A stretch of DNA of 64,000 bases from Natrinema amylolyticum (GCF_020515625.1 NZ_JAIWPJ010000002.1:620001-684000); one strand, 5' to 3'; positions 7,992 through 17,547 are shown, counted from the first letter of the stretch. Notes: generated by a model from the letters alone, not told the origin. A program made the numbers and translations.

Positions 7992-8792
7992 ATGAATCGA
8001 CGAACCGTCATCGCGGGACTCGGAGCCGCCGGCCTCGCCGGCCTGTCGGGCTGTCTGGGGCTGCTTGGGATGGCCGAACACGAATCGTCACCCGCCGGCG
8101 TCGAAGCCGACGCTCGCGAGGAGACGGGCTACGAACAGACCGCCATCGAAGCGCTCCCCGTCGAGCGGGACGTCGGACCGACGAACGAGACCGTCACGGT
8201 CACCAACCACATGACTAAACACGAGAAGTCGGTCGACATGGGGCTGCTCGGCAGCCGCCGCGGTGCCGTCTTCAACGTGTTGACGACGCCGCAGGTGAGC
8301 ATCGTCGGCAAGGAACTCAACCCCGTCGGAGAGATGTCGACGCAGGAGCTCATGGATCTCGTCAGGAGCAACTACGACGGGATCGACAACATCTCCCACG
8401 ATGAGGACTCCGATATCACGATCCTCGAACAGTCGACGACCCAGTCGCAGTTCACCGCCGACGCGGAGTTCGACGGCGAGGACGTCCCCGTCAACATCTA
8501 CATCACCGAGGCCGTCGAGGCCGACGAGGACCTGCTCGTGACCATCGGCGTCTATCCCGAGTACGTCGAACGCCAGGAGGAACCGAACATCGCGGCGCTC
8601 ACCGAAGCGGTGACCACTGATGTGGACGAGGGGGCCTCGAGCGGGGACGGCGGATCCGACGATGGCGGGTCCGACGACGGTGGAAACGAGAGCACCGACG
8701 ACGGCGGGAACGAGAGCACGGACGGGAGCGACGACAACCAAACCGACGACGGAAGCGACAGCAACGAGAGCGACGACGGCGTTCTCGGCTGA
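7992..8792 (+). CDS. Tat-type lipoprotein of the DUF6517 kind
   Basis: A 266-aa cell-surface lipoprotein. The N-terminus has a twin-arginine MNRRTVIAG start and lipobox LSGC with the lipidated Cys at residue 21. A globular domain follows (about 60-215). The C-terminal tail of about 50 residues is almost wholly Gly/Ser/Asp/Asn with four N-glycosylation sequons (NES, NES, NQT, NES). It looks like a haloarchaeal secreted family of unknown role. The Ser/Asp/Gly tail could span the S-layer. It appears monocistronic. Confidence 0.75.
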   Translation: MNRRTVIAGLGAAGLAGLSGCLGLLGMAEHESSPAGVEADAREETGYEQTAIEALPVERDVGPTNETVTVTNHMTKHEKSVDMGLLGSRRGAVFNVLTTPQVSIVGKELNPVGEMSTQELMDLVRSNYDGIDNISHDEDSDITILEQSTTQSQFTADAEFDGEDVPVNIYITEAVEADEDLLVTIGVYPEYVERQEEPNIAALTEAVTTDVDEGASSGDGGSDDGGSDDGGNESTDDGGNESTDGSDDNQTDDGSDSNESDDGVLG

Positions 8793-8795
8793 TTT

Positions 8796-8861
8796 CGACG
8801 GTATCTGCGGCTGGTATCGACGGCATCCGCGGCAGATTTGGATGGCATCCGCGGCTGACAT
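8796..8861. repeat. Three 22-bp tandem repeats in a convergent intergenic region
   Basis: Units at 8796, 8818 and 8840 share a GACGG[TC]ATC[TC]GCGGC core. They lie between the lipoprotein stop and the acyl-CoA dehydrogenase stop (convergent genes). Confidence 0.55.
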
Positions 8862-8937
8862 CGATAGTAGTACAGCGGGTTCGGTCACGTCACGACTCAC
8901 GATTCACGGCTCGAGCGACCGCTCGCGTCTGCTCCGC

Positions 8938-10080
8938 TCAGAGTCCGAGTTCTCGGCCGATGACCAGGTGCTGAATTTCGCTGGTCCCCTCGCCGATCTC
9001 CATGAGTTTCGCGTCGCGGTAGAACCGCTGCGGAGCGAAATCGGTCGTGTAGCCGTAGCCGCCGAGCACCTGGACGGCGTCCTCGGCGACCTCGCGGGCG
9101 GCCTCGCTGGCGTCGAGTTTCGCCAGCGCCGACGCCTCGGTCACCGGCTCTCCCCGATCGTACTTCCAGGCGGCCTTGCGGGTGAGGAGTCGCGCTCGCT
9201 CGGTCTTCCGGTGCATGTCGACGACCGTGTCTCGGATCGCGTCGAACTCGGAGATCGGCTGTCCGAACTGCTCGCGTTCCGTACTGTACTCCTTGGCGTG
9301 TTCGTAGGCTCCCTGCGCGAGCCCCGTCGAGAGCGCGGCGATGGAGATGCGGCCCCCGTCGAGGGTCTTCTTCGTCTGCTCCCAGCCGTCGCCTTCCGCG
9401 CCGAGCAGGCGATCCTCGGGGAGGCGCACGTTCTCGAGAGTTATTTCGCAGGTCGGCGACGCGTTGAGTCCCATCTTGTCCCAGACGGTCGTCACCTCGA
9501 AGCCGTCGTCCGCGCGCGGGTCGACGATGAACGTCGAGATGCCGTCGTAGCCCGCGTCGGGCTCCGTGACCGCTTTCACGAGGATCGAGCCCGCTTCGGA
9601 GGCGTTCGTAATGAACTGCTTGGTGCCGTTCAGAACCCACTCGTCTCCGTCCCGCTCGGCGGTAGTATCCATATCCGACGCGTCGGACCCGCTTCCGGGT
9701 TCGGTCAGTGCCCAGCCGCCGAGATACTCGCCCTCGGCGAGCGGGCGCAGCCACCGCTCTTTCTGGGCGTCGGAGCCGAACAGTTCGATGGGTTTCGACG
9801 CGAGCGACGTGTGGGCGACGTAGGAGAGTCCGATCGCGCCGGAGACGCGGCCGAGTTCCTCGGCGACCAGCGCGTACATGAGCGTATCACCGCCGAGCCC
9901 GCCGTACGCCTCGTCGATGGGCACGCCCATCATATCGAGATCGGCGAGCTGCTCGAAGATCTCCGCGGGGAACCGATGCTCGTCCTCGATCTCCTGGGCG
10001 ATCGGCTCGATCTCCCGCTCGCAGAAGTCCCTGACGGTCTCCCGGATCATCCGGTGCTCGTCGGGCAGGTCGAACTCCAT
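8938..10080 (-). CDS. Acyl-CoA dehydrogenase
   Basis: A 380-aa FAD flavoenzyme, standard length, that introduces the alpha-beta double bond in acyl-CoAs. Motifs are ALTEPGSGSDAS (FAD/substrate loop), NGTKQFITNA, and the C-terminal IGEGTSEIQ carrying the catalytic Glu of the short-chain class. The start MEFDLPDEHRMI is canonical. No electron-transfer flavoprotein genes adjoin it. The substrate chain length cannot be read from the sequence. Confidence 0.93.
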   Translation of the reverse strand: MEFDLPDEHRMIRETVRDFCEREIEPIAQEIEDEHRFPAEIFEQLADLDMMGVPIDEAYGGLGGDTLMYALVAEELGRVSGAIGLSYVAHTSLASKPIELFGSDAQKERWLRPLAEGEYLGGWALTEPGSGSDASDMDTTAERDGDEWVLNGTKQFITNASEAGSILVKAVTEPDAGYDGISTFIVDPRADDGFEVTTVWDKMGLNASPTCEITLENVRLPEDRLLGAEGDGWEQTKKTLDGGRISIAALSTGLAQGAYEHAKEYSTEREQFGQPISEFDAIRDTVVDMHRKTERARLLTRKAAWKYDRGEPVTEASALAKLDASEAAREVAEDAVQVLGGYGYTTDFAPQRFYRDAKLMEIGEGTSEIQHLVIGRELGL

Positions 10081-10140
10081 ACGTGATACTTGCTAGCGTC
10101 CGAAATAAGCGCACCGGCGAGGGTCACGAACCGTACTCGA

Positions 10141-10168
10141 GGTCTCGGGCCCGCTCGTGCCCGAGACC
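10141..10168 (-). terminator. GC-rich stem-loop between membrane-protein gene and acyl-CoA dehydrogenase
   Basis: A perfect 10-bp inverted repeat (GGTCTCGGGC at 10141-10150, GCCCGAGACC at 10159-10168) with an 8-nt loop, about 80 bp past the stop of the membrane-protein gene. A direct repeat CCAACTCTGCCGGTG also occurs at about 10167 and 10208. No T-tract is evident, so the terminator call is tentative. Confidence 0.4.
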
Positions 10169-10246
10169 AACTCTGCCGGTGCTCGCGGGGGCGATTCCGC
10201 CCGTACTCGGGGCCCAACTCTGCCGGTGTTCGAGCCCGGGTTGCTC

Positions 10247-11488
10247 CTATCTCCAGTCGCGATCGTCGTCTTCGTCGCGGTCGGCCGTCCGATCTCGCTC
10301 GTCTCGAGACTCGGTATCGTCTCGCTCGTCGTTCCAGCCGCCGGTATCGTTCCAGCCGTTCGTGTCGTCTCGGCCGTTCGTCTCGTCCCAGTCGCTCGAG
10401 CCGTCCGAGTCGGGCTCGCGGGACCCGAATCCAGTAGGGCCGTCTCCGCCGTCGCGACCACCGCCGTCGGCCGGTCCGTCGCCGCGATCGCCGCCGTCGA
10501 TCGGTCCGCCACCGCGGACCGCCTCGCGTCGATCGGGGATGAGATCCAGGTCGCCGTCAGTATCGCCGAGGAGCAGCAGTGCGTAGTAGCGGAAGTAGGT
10601 CGCGATGGGGACGTAGAACAGCGACGCCAGGAGCAGAACGAGGACGACTCCGACGATGGCGACCAGAATCGCCAGGAGTAGTCCCGCCGTATCGAACGCG
10701 ACCACCAGCAGGACGATGACGATCACGAACGGGATCGCCAGTAGCACGCTGGCGAAGCCGATGACGAACGTGGCGGCGATGCCGACGACGAACTGGAGGA
10801 TCCAGACCAACAGGAGATAGACGCCGTAATCGGTCCAGTTCGCTTTCATCGTCGGCCAGAATCGGCCCCAGCCGTCGAGGACGCCGCGATCCGTCAGTAG
10901 CATGATCGGCGTGACGAACTCGGTGGTAAATCGCATCGTGATACTATAGAGCAGGCCTAAGACGACTGCATAGAGGAGGTAGAGCAAGAGTAGACCCGCC
11001 GAGAGGCCGTCGATTCCCGACTCCAGCGAGAGAAAGAGGGCCACGGCCGGGACGATGCCGAGAACCGCGAACAGCACTCGGAGACCGAATCGGAACAGGA
11101 ACAGCCACAGCCCCTTTCCCAGGTTCTCGGCGAAATATCGTCTCACGTGGATGTCGGACGACCGGAGCGACTCGAGGAAGGCGAACTCCATGACCGCGGC
11201 GATGAACTCGTAGACCAACCAGAGTATCAGGACGATCGCGACGATCACGAGCGCCCAGAACACCAGTTCGTCGGTCACTATCCCCTCGAGTTCCTGTGGC
11301 TGCTCCTCGACCGTCGGCCCGTCGGTGACCGTGCCGGTGTCACCGCCCGGAACCGTCGGCCCGCCCAGCCCGAGCGAGCTCACGAAGAAGACGATGAGCG
11401 CGAGCCTGAGCCAGGTCCCCGTCCGAACCGGCGTCAACCGGTTCCGAGTGACGTCGATCGCGTCGCTGAGATCGTCGATAGCATCCAT
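10247..11488 (-). CDS. Multi-pass membrane protein with acidic C-terminal tail (DUF7544-like)
   Basis: A 413-aa polytopic protein with about seven hydrophobic helices. The first is at residues 20-38; a long pair lies near 200-250 (LLLVWILQFVVGIAATFVIG and neighbours). The last about 85 residues are hydrophilic and rich in Asp, Gly, Arg and Asn with short DDTNGW/NDTGGW repeats. The start at 11488 (MDAIDDLSDAIDVTRN) fits the haloarchaeal family better than the longer upstream open frame. The function is unknown. It is divergent from the kinase-like gene 161 bp away. Confidence 0.75.
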   Translation of the reverse strand: MDAIDDLSDAIDVTRNRLTPVRTGTWLRLALIVFFVSSLGLGGPTVPGGDTGTVTDGPTVEEQPQELEGIVTDELVFWALVIVAIVLILWLVYEFIAAVMEFAFLESLRSSDIHVRRYFAENLGKGLWLFLFRFGLRVLFAVLGIVPAVALFLSLESGIDGLSAGLLLLYLLYAVVLGLLYSITMRFTTEFVTPIMLLTDRGVLDGWGRFWPTMKANWTDYGVYLLLVWILQFVVGIAATFVIGFASVLLAIPFVIVIVLLVVAFDTAGLLLAILVAIVGVVLVLLLASLFYVPIATYFRYYALLLLGDTDGDLDLIPDRREAVRGGGPIDGGDRGDGPADGGGRDGGDGPTGFGSREPDSDGSSDWDETNGRDDTNGWNDTGGWNDERDDTESRDERDRTADRDEDDDRDWR

Positions 11489-11649
11489 ACTACTCGACAA
11501 TACCCTTGGATCAGTGATAATAATACTGTTCTGACGGGCCGGTCGGATACGAGGACGGGACCGGTCGGCGACCGAACTGACCGGAACCGAATACATTCTC
11601 CCGGTAACACTTCGAGGGGCATTTAACGCCGACTGTCGACAGATCCCGT

Positions 11650-12459
11650 ATGGACATCCGCCGGCTCGCACGTGGATCGATCGAGTGGAGCCGCATCGAG
11701 CGTGTCGTCCGCACGCTGGCGGATCGCTACGATCGCGACTGTGTCCGCGTGGAGTTCCTCGAGGCCGACAACTGGCTTTCGACGCCCTGCGTGATCGACG
11801 ACCAGTGGTTCGTCAAGATCGTCTCCCGCCAGAACGCGCTGGTCCACGCGGTGTTGACGACCGGTCGGAACGTCGGCGCGTTCTCCTCGGGCACCGAGGG
11901 CTTCTTCGATCGGTTCGACACGCCCCGCGAGATGGTCGAACACGAGTACGCGGCGACCGAACGGATGCAAGAGATCGGCATCAACGCGCCCCAGCCCATC
12001 GACGCCTTCGAGGTCAACGGACTGGGCGTCCTCGTCCTCGAGTACCTCCCTGACTTCCGGTCGCTCGACGACGTCTCCGACGACGTGGTCGCCCGGCGAG
12101 CGCCCGAACTGTTCGAGATGCTCGCGACGCTGCACGAACACGGGCTGGCCCACGGCGACCTGCGTGCCGAGAACATCCTGCTCTGTGACGGCGAGTTCTA
12201 CTTCATCGACGCGACCAGCGTCCACGACGACCGCGTCGACGAGACGACGGCATACGATCTGGCCTGTGCGCTCGCCGTCCTCGAGCCCCGCATCGGCCCG
12301 CGCGAGGCCGTCGACGCGGCCGCGACCGCCTACGAGCCCTCGCATCTGCTCGCCGCGCGGGAGTTCCTCGACTTCGTCCGGCTCCGACCCGACCACGAGT
12401 TCGACTCGACGACCTTGCGCAGCGAACTCGAGAAGGCGGCCGATCTGGGCGGGGGGTGA
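11650..12459 (+). CDS. RIO/APH-like atypical protein kinase
   Basis: A 269-aa protein with a kinase-like fold. Visible elements are the ATP-lysine strand WFVKIVSR (K56), hinge VLVLEYLP (about 128-134), catalytic loop HGDLRAEN (168-175, catalytic D170 and N175) and metal-binding FIDAT (D187) in place of DFG. The HGDL rather than HRDL loop and the small size point to the RIO/aminoglycoside-kinase side of the superfamily. The substrate is unknown. It could phosphorylate a protein or a small molecule. Confidence 0.75.
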   Translation: MDIRRLARGSIEWSRIERVVRTLADRYDRDCVRVEFLEADNWLSTPCVIDDQWFVKIVSRQNALVHAVLTTGRNVGAFSSGTEGFFDRFDTPREMVEHEYAATERMQEIGINAPQPIDAFEVNGLGVLVLEYLPDFRSLDDVSDDVVARRAPELFEMLATLHEHGLAHGDLRAENILLCDGEFYFIDATSVHDDRVDETTAYDLACALAVLEPRIGPREAVDAAATAYEPSHLLAAREFLDFVRLRPDHEFDSTTLRSELEKAADLGGG

Positions 12460-12571
12460 CCCAGTCTCGGCGGCGGCCGGACCGGTCGCCGACTGACAGG
12501 CTAATGCAGCCATCGACTGACCGGCCAGTGCAGGCACCACGAGTTTTCCCCGAGTGACGCTATGCCGACGT

Positions 12572-13093
12572 ATGAGCCCACCGTTCACCGACGACGACGT
12601 CGGCAAGCGGGTCGAAACCGCGGGCGGCGACGTCCTCGGGACCGTCAAGATGACCGAGACGGAGACGGCGTACGTCGACGTGAACGACGACGCGAGGAGT
12701 ACGATCCGGGCCATCCTCGAGTGGGAGAGCGAGGAGGACATCGTTCCGATGGACGCCAGCGCCGTCAGTGAGGTCACCGGGACCGCGATCCGCCTCGCGG
12801 ACGAGCGCTCGTCGCCGGACGAACCGGCCGATTCGGGGACCGACCCCGTGATTCAGCGCGACGAGAGCACCGACGCGCGGGACGACGCTGACGAGCAGCG
12901 GACCGCAGGACCACAGCCGGGGTCGCCCGACGAGCCGGCCGCGAGCGAGGAGGGACGGACTGGTGAGGGCCTCGAGCCCTCGACAGAGGGGATGACGGAG
13001 GCGGGCGACGAGCGCCACCCCGATATGGAGGATGCGCCACCGGAGGGAGAACGGACCGTCACCGAGGAGCGCGGTGAAGAGGAGGATCGATGA
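12572..13093 (+). CDS. PRC-barrel-like protein with long acidic disordered tail
   Basis: A 173-aa protein. Residues 1-75 (FTDDDVGKRVETAGGDVLGTV onward, split here only for description) resemble the small beta-barrel of PRC-type domains. The following about 95 residues are low-complexity Glu/Asp/Pro/Ser, probably disordered. The ATG at 12572 is preferred over an in-frame GTG at 12554. Similar haloarchaeal proteins are common and uncharacterised. No operon partner is apparent. Confidence 0.65.
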   Translation: MSPPFTDDDVGKRVETAGGDVLGTVKMTETETAYVDVNDDARSTIRAILEWESEEDIVPMDASAVSEVTGTAIRLADERSSPDEPADSGTDPVIQRDESTDARDDADEQRTAGPQPGSPDEPAASEEGRTGEGLEPSTEGMTEAGDERHPDMEDAPPEGERTVTEERGEEEDR

Positions 13094-13233
13094 CGTGACC
13101 GGCGGGAGACGGAGAGCGTTCCAGGTCGACGCTGCCGGTAGCGGTCGGACCGGTCCGACGAATAACGGTGACGAAATATGCTCGGCGGGCCGCTCTTCGG
13201 CCTCCGGGTCGGGAATCGACCTGAACTGATGGC

Positions 13234-13407
13234 TTAGCGCATGTCGTCGAGCGTTCGAACGGTGTCAGACATGATCCAGGCCGTCTCGCTGTCCGGCTCC
13301 TCGAGACAGATCGCGAAAAACGAGTCACGGCCGTCGTCGACGGTGATTCGGTACCCGCGACTCGTCAGCGTTCGACCCTCGTCGGTGCGGGATTCGGGGG
13401 GTGTCAC
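13234..13407 (-). CDS. Small haloarchaeal protein (57 aa), DUF7331-like
   Basis: A 57-codon frame starting with GTG at 13407 and ending TAA at 13234. It reads MTPPESRTDEGRTLTSRGYR..., then a hydrophobic centre (SFFAICLEEPDSETAWIMSD) and ends TLDDMR. A TATA-like TTATCC at about 13430-13435 sits 26 nt upstream of the GTG, consistent with a leaderless transcript. Reading direction is supported by amino-acid composition. The function is unknown. Confidence 0.6.
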   Translation of the reverse strand: MTPPESRTDEGRTLTSRGYRITVDDGRDSFFAICLEEPDSETAWIMSDTVRTLDDMR

Positions 13408-13675
13408 ACACGTCTTCAGGGACGCCAGCGGATAACGAACGCGATTCGGAACGGGGCGACGGAGCCCGACAGAGCCGTTCGTCGGTGTTTCCGTCTCCGC
13501 GGCCCATCAGCGGTCCCGTCCCCGAGATTCGTCGGCGTTCCCGTCCCGATATCAGTCGGCACCGATCACGCTGCGGACCGCCCGACGGGAGCGGTTCGTC
13601 TCTCGAATTCCATCGTCGATCCGGGCTGTGTGAACCACCATCAGGATTTTCACTGCGCCCGTCGTTTCTTCGCGT
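13408..13675. other. Intergenic region between divergent genes
   Basis: A 268-bp gap upstream of the aldehyde dehydrogenase and of the small GTG-started gene. It contains loosely repeated TTCGTCGG[TC]GTT[TC]CCGTC segments at about 13482 and 13531. No convincing gene is seen. Confidence 0.4.
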
Positions 13676-15256
13676 ATGAGCCAGCAACTCACCGAACAGG
13701 GACGCGGCCACTACATCGGCGGCGAGTGGACCGACGGCGCGGGACGGGGTTCCGCGAGCAGTCGGACGCAGTCCGACGATGACGGGAGCGAGCGGACGTT
13801 CGAGAGCGAAAATCCCGCCACCGGCGAGACGCTGGCGACGTTCCAACGCGGGACGGCGGACGACGTCGACGCGGCCCTCGAGGCGGCCGAGGACGCCTTC
13901 GAGGAGTGGCGCTCCCTGTCCTATATCGACCGCGCGGAGTACCTCTGGGACATCTATCACGAGCTGCGAGACCGCCACGAGGAGCTCGGCGAGATCGTCT
14001 CGAAGGAGTGCGGCAAGGAGATCTCGGAGGGGAAGGCCGACGTGACCGAGGCCTGGCATATGGTCGAGTGGGCGGCGGGCAACGCGCGCCATCCTCACGG
14101 CGACGTGGTCCCCTCCGAAGTCGCTGGCAAGGACTCGTTCATGCGCCGGAAGCCGCGGGGGGTCATCGGCTGTATCACGCCGTGGAACTTCCCGGTCGCG
14201 ATCCCGTTCTGGCACATGGCCATCGCCCTCGTCGAGGGCAACACCGTCGTCTGGAAGCCTGCCGAGCAGACGCCGTGGTGCGGGCAGATCATCGCCGAGA
14301 TGATGGACGACGCCGGGGTTCCGGACGGCGTCTTCAACATGATCCAGGGCTTCGGCGACGCCGGCGCGGCGATCACCGACGACGAGCGCGTGGACACCGT
14401 CCTCTTCACCGGCTCGGCCGAAGTCGGCCACGAGATCGCCGGCAAGGTCGGCAACGAACCCGGCAAACTCGCGGCCTGCGAGATGGGCGGGAAGAACGGG
14501 ATCGTCGTCACCGAGGAAGCCGACATGGACATCGCCGTCCACTCGGCGGTCATGTCGAGTTTCAAGACAACGGGCCAGCGCTGCGTCTCGAGCGAACGCC
14601 TGATCGTCCACGAGGACGTCTACGACGAGTTCAAAGAGCACTTCGTCGATATCGCCGAGGATATCGCCGTCGGCGATCCGCTCGAGGAAGACACCTTCAT
14701 GGGCCCCGCGATCGAGGCCGACCACGTCGAAAAGATCCGCCAGTACAACGACCTCGCCCGCGAGGAGGGCGCGAACGTGTTGGTCGATCGGTTCGAACTC
14801 GAGGAGAGCGAAATTCCCGACGGTCACGAGGACGGCCACTGGGTCGGCCCCTTCGTCTACGAAATCGACTACGAGTCCGATCTGCGCTGCCTGAACGAGG
14901 AGTGTTTCGGCCCGCACGTCGCCCTGATCGAGTACTCGGGCGACGTCGCGGACGCGGTCGAGATCCACAACGACACCCCCTACGGGCTGGCGGGGGCGAT
15001 CATCTCGGAGGACTACCGACAGCTCAATTACTTCCGCGATCACGCCGATCTCGGGCTCGCGTACGCGAACCTGCCGTGTATCGGCGCGGAGGTCCAGTTA
15101 CCCTTCGGCGGCGTCAAGAAGTCGGGCAACGGCTACCCCAGCGCGCGCGAGGCCATCGAGGCCGTCACCGAGCGTACCGCGTGGACGATGAACAACGCCG
15201 ACGAGATCGAAATGGCCCAAGGGCTGTCGGCCGATATCAAAACCACCGAGGACTGA
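13676..15256 (+). CDS. Aldehyde dehydrogenase, ALDH7/2,5-dioxovalerate dehydrogenase-like
   Basis: A 526-aa NAD(P)-dependent aldehyde dehydrogenase. Motifs are CITPWNFPVAIP, FTGSAEVGHEIAGKVG, the general-base segment CEMGGKNGIVV and the catalytic-Cys loop TTGQRCVSSERL, which resembles ALDH7-type TAGQRC. A 20-25 residue Ser/Asp-rich insertion (about 22-40) near the N-terminus is a halophilic extension. Likely substrates are a semialdehyde such as 2-oxoglutarate semialdehyde or aminoadipate semialdehyde, by family resemblance only. It stands alone on its strand. Confidence 0.88.
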   Translation: MSQQLTEQGRGHYIGGEWTDGAGRGSASSRTQSDDDGSERTFESENPATGETLATFQRGTADDVDAALEAAEDAFEEWRSLSYIDRAEYLWDIYHELRDRHEELGEIVSKECGKEISEGKADVTEAWHMVEWAAGNARHPHGDVVPSEVAGKDSFMRRKPRGVIGCITPWNFPVAIPFWHMAIALVEGNTVVWKPAEQTPWCGQIIAEMMDDAGVPDGVFNMIQGFGDAGAAITDDERVDTVLFTGSAEVGHEIAGKVGNEPGKLAACEMGGKNGIVVTEEADMDIAVHSAVMSSFKTTGQRCVSSERLIVHEDVYDEFKEHFVDIAEDIAVGDPLEEDTFMGPAIEADHVEKIRQYNDLAREEGANVLVDRFELEESEIPDGHEDGHWVGPFVYEIDYESDLRCLNEECFGPHVALIEYSGDVADAVEIHNDTPYGLAGAIISEDYRQLNYFRDHADLGLAYANLPCIGAEVQLPFGGVKKSGNGYPSAREAIEAVTERTAWTMNNADEIEMAQGLSADIKTTED

Positions 15257-15402
15257 ATCTCGTGACACGGCACTGACTCTCGCGGCCCTTGTAGCGAGAC
15301 TACGACGCGTATTTCCTCCGTCAGTGCCGATGAACCGTCCGAATCTCAGTTTCTACTCGCGAACGAACCGCTTATCCGACGATTCGTGGAAGGGGTGAGT
15401 AC

Positions 15403-16593
15403 ATGAAGGCAGTCGTTCTCGCGGCGGGTCAGGGAACGCGGATGCGACCGCTGTCGGAATCGGTGCCGAAACCGATGCTGCCGGTCGCCGACCGACCGCT
15501 CGCGGCCCACACCGTCGACGCGGCGGTAGACGCCGGAGCGGACGAAATCGTCCTCGTGATCGGCTACGAAGGCGAGACGGTCCGAGACTACTTCGGCCCC
15601 GAGTATCGGGGCGTACCGGTCTCCTACGCCGTCCAGGAAGAACAGGCGGGGACCGCCGACGCCGTCGACGCCGCTCGATCCCACCTCGAGGGGCCGTTCG
15701 CCGTTCTCAACGGCGACAATCTCTACGATCCGGCGGCGATCGACCGGCTGTTCGACGCCTGTCCGGCCGTCTGCGCGATCGAGGTCGACGACCCGCGCAA
15801 TTACGGCGTTCTCAGCACCGAACGGGGCGGCGACGGCCGGGTGACCGGTATCGTCGAGAAGCCCGACGAACCGCCGACGAACCTCGCCAACGCCGGGGCC
15901 TACGCCTTCCCGGCCGAGGCCCGCGAGTGGCTCGCGGTGCCCGCGAGCGAGCGCGGGGAACACGAGATCACCGACGTCGTCGCGCGGGTGATCGACGAGT
16001 ACGACGTGACGTCGGTCACCCTCGATCGGTGGCTGGACGTCGGCCGCCCCTGGGAGCTGCTCGCGGCCAACGAGTGGAAAATCGCCGAGCTCGAGGGGCG
16101 GATCGACGGCGACGTGAGCGAGGACGCCCACCTCGAGGGCGACGTCGTTGTCGAGGCCGGCGCGACGGTCGAACCCGGCGTCGTGATCGAGGGACCGGTC
16201 GTGATCCGCGAGGGAGCGGAGATCGGGCCCAACGCCTACGTCCGCGGCGCGACGCTGATCGACCGCGACGCCGAAATCGGTCACTCCGTCGAAGTCAAGA
16301 ACAGCGTCGTCTCGCGCGGGACGTCGGTGAGCCACCTCTCGTACGTCGGTGACAGCGTCCTCGGACGGAACGTCAACTTCGGCGCCGGAACGAACGTCGC
16401 GAACCTCCGCCACGACGACGCGGACATCGAGTTCACCGTCAAGGGCGAGCGCGTCTCGACGGGCCGACGCAAGTTCGGCGTCGTCGCCGGCGACGAAGTC
16501 AAGACCGGCATCAACACGAGTCTCACGCCCGGGCTGCGACTCGAGCCCGGCGCGACCTCGATGCCCGGCGAAACCGTCGAACGGGACCGGTAG
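15403..16593 (+). CDS. GlmU-like bifunctional sugar-1-phosphate nucleotidyltransferase/acetyltransferase
   Basis: A 396-aa two-domain protein. The N-terminal nucleotidyltransferase (1-225) has LAAGQGTRMRPLSESVPKP, LNGDNLY with the metal Asp, and VEKPDEPP. The C-terminal left-handed beta-helix (about 235-390) carries hexapeptide repeats (VVVEAGATVEPGVVIEGPVV) and the archaeal Sugar-1-P acetyltransferase signature around NFGAGTNVANLRHD. It would make UDP-GlcNAc or dTDP-glucose-type precursors for surface glycans. The exact sugar cannot be read from the sequence. Confidence 0.9.
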   Translation: MKAVVLAAGQGTRMRPLSESVPKPMLPVADRPLAAHTVDAAVDAGADEIVLVIGYEGETVRDYFGPEYRGVPVSYAVQEEQAGTADAVDAARSHLEGPFAVLNGDNLYDPAAIDRLFDACPAVCAIEVDDPRNYGVLSTERGGDGRVTGIVEKPDEPPTNLANAGAYAFPAEAREWLAVPASERGEHEITDVVARVIDEYDVTSVTLDRWLDVGRPWELLAANEWKIAELEGRIDGDVSEDAHLEGDVVVEAGATVEPGVVIEGPVVIREGAEIGPNAYVRGATLIDRDAEIGHSVEVKNSVVSRGTSVSHLSYVGDSVLGRNVNFGAGTNVANLRHDDADIEFTVKGERVSTGRRKFGVVAGDEVKTGINTSLTPGLRLEPGATSMPGETVERDR

Positions 16594-16758
16594 TCCCGTC
16601 CATCGGTTCCCGTCGGTCTCACAGATTCGTTTCTCGATCGCGCGTTCGGACCGACGTCTGGAAATTGTTTCCGAGATGAAACGAGCGAAAACTCTTGGTT
16701 CCGCCTCGCTGCCGTCCAGATACGTCCCGTTCCGGTAGCTGTTGCTCGAGGAACACCA

Positions 16759-16765
16759 TTTATAT
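16759..16765 (+). promoter_or_regulatory. TATA box of the membrane-protein gene at 16789
   Basis: TTTATAT centred 27 nt before the ATG at 16789, indicating a leaderless mRNA. It favours this ATG over the in-frame TTG at 16780. Confidence 0.55.
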
Positions 16766-16788
16766 TGTATTAGTGTCATTTGCTACCC

Positions 16789-17547
16789 ATGTCGACGACG
16801 ACGGTTCGCGGAACGATCAGGGGAATGGGGGAACGGGCGAATCCGGCCTTCGCGGTGGCGGTCGTCGCGGTACCGCTGGCCGCGCTCGGCTACGCGCTGA
16901 CGGTCGCGACGGTCCAGCAACACACCTACGTGCACGTGATGGCCGGCGTGCTGTGGACGGGAATCGATCTCTTCATGGGTGCCGTGCTCGGGCCGGTCAT
17001 CGGCGGTCTCGACGACGAACAGAGTTCGGCGGTGTTCCAGCGATTGACGCCCAAGACGGCGTTTCTGCTCCCGTCGCTGGCGTTCGTCACCATTGCCGGC
17101 GGCATCACGCTGGCCCAGCGCATCGGCATCTTTCCCCACGCCGACTCGTGGCTGGCGCTGTTCACTGCGGTGAACCTGATTCCGATCCTGCTGCTCCTGG
17201 GATGGCGGCTGAACGCCTGGGACGACCGTCGCTGGCAGGTCACGTTCGCCCTCGCGACGGTCGGCTCGCTGACCTGGGTCGCCCGCACAATCGGCGACCT
17301 CGCGATGACCGAGCCCACGGTCGCCGTCGCGCTCGGCATCGTCACGATCCTCTCGGTCCAGGGCTTCGGCTTCCTGTTGCCCGGTGAGCTTCGGATGTAC
17401 AGGGAGATGCGATCGGCGAATCCCGATCCGTCGGTCATCGCCGCGATCGGCCAGCAGAACGCGATGCTCGGCGGCGTGCAGGGCTTCTTCCAGCTCCTCC
17501 TGATCCTCGATATGGTCTACCTCCGCTACGGCGGCTTTCCGTTCTGA
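16789..17547 (+). CDS. Integral membrane protein, about seven helices
   Basis: A 252-aa polytopic protein. Hydrophobic segments are at about 20-40, 47-70, 88-108, 120-140, 150-170, 182-202 and 225-245. His residues occur in QQHTYVHVMAGVLWTG, near the second helix, a pattern seen in some membrane haem or DUF2269-like proteins, but no clear family signature is certain. It is monocistronic and convergent with the nitrilase gene across a repeat-rich gap. The function is unknown. Confidence 0.75.
   Translation: MSTTTVRGTIRGMGERANPAFAVAVVAVPLAALGYALTVATVQQHTYVHVMAGVLWTGIDLFMGAVLGPVIGGLDDEQSSAVFQRLTPKTAFLLPSLAFVTIAGGITLAQRIGIFPHADSWLALFTAVNLIPILLLLGWRLNAWDDRRWQVTFALATVGSLTWVARTIGDLAMTEPTVAVALGIVTILSVQGFGFLLPGELRMYREMRSANPDPSVIAAIGQQNAMLGGVQGFFQLLLILDMVYLRYGGFPF

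Noticed and set aside
11489-11671. N-terminal extension of the membrane protein to 11671
   Set aside because: The extra 61 residues are untypical and overlap the start of the divergent kinase-like gene; the Met at 11488 begins the conserved part.
13325-15043. A 572-codon open frame on the minus strand
   Set aside because: It is the complementary shadow of the aldehyde dehydrogenase at 13676-15256, which has all ALDH motifs.
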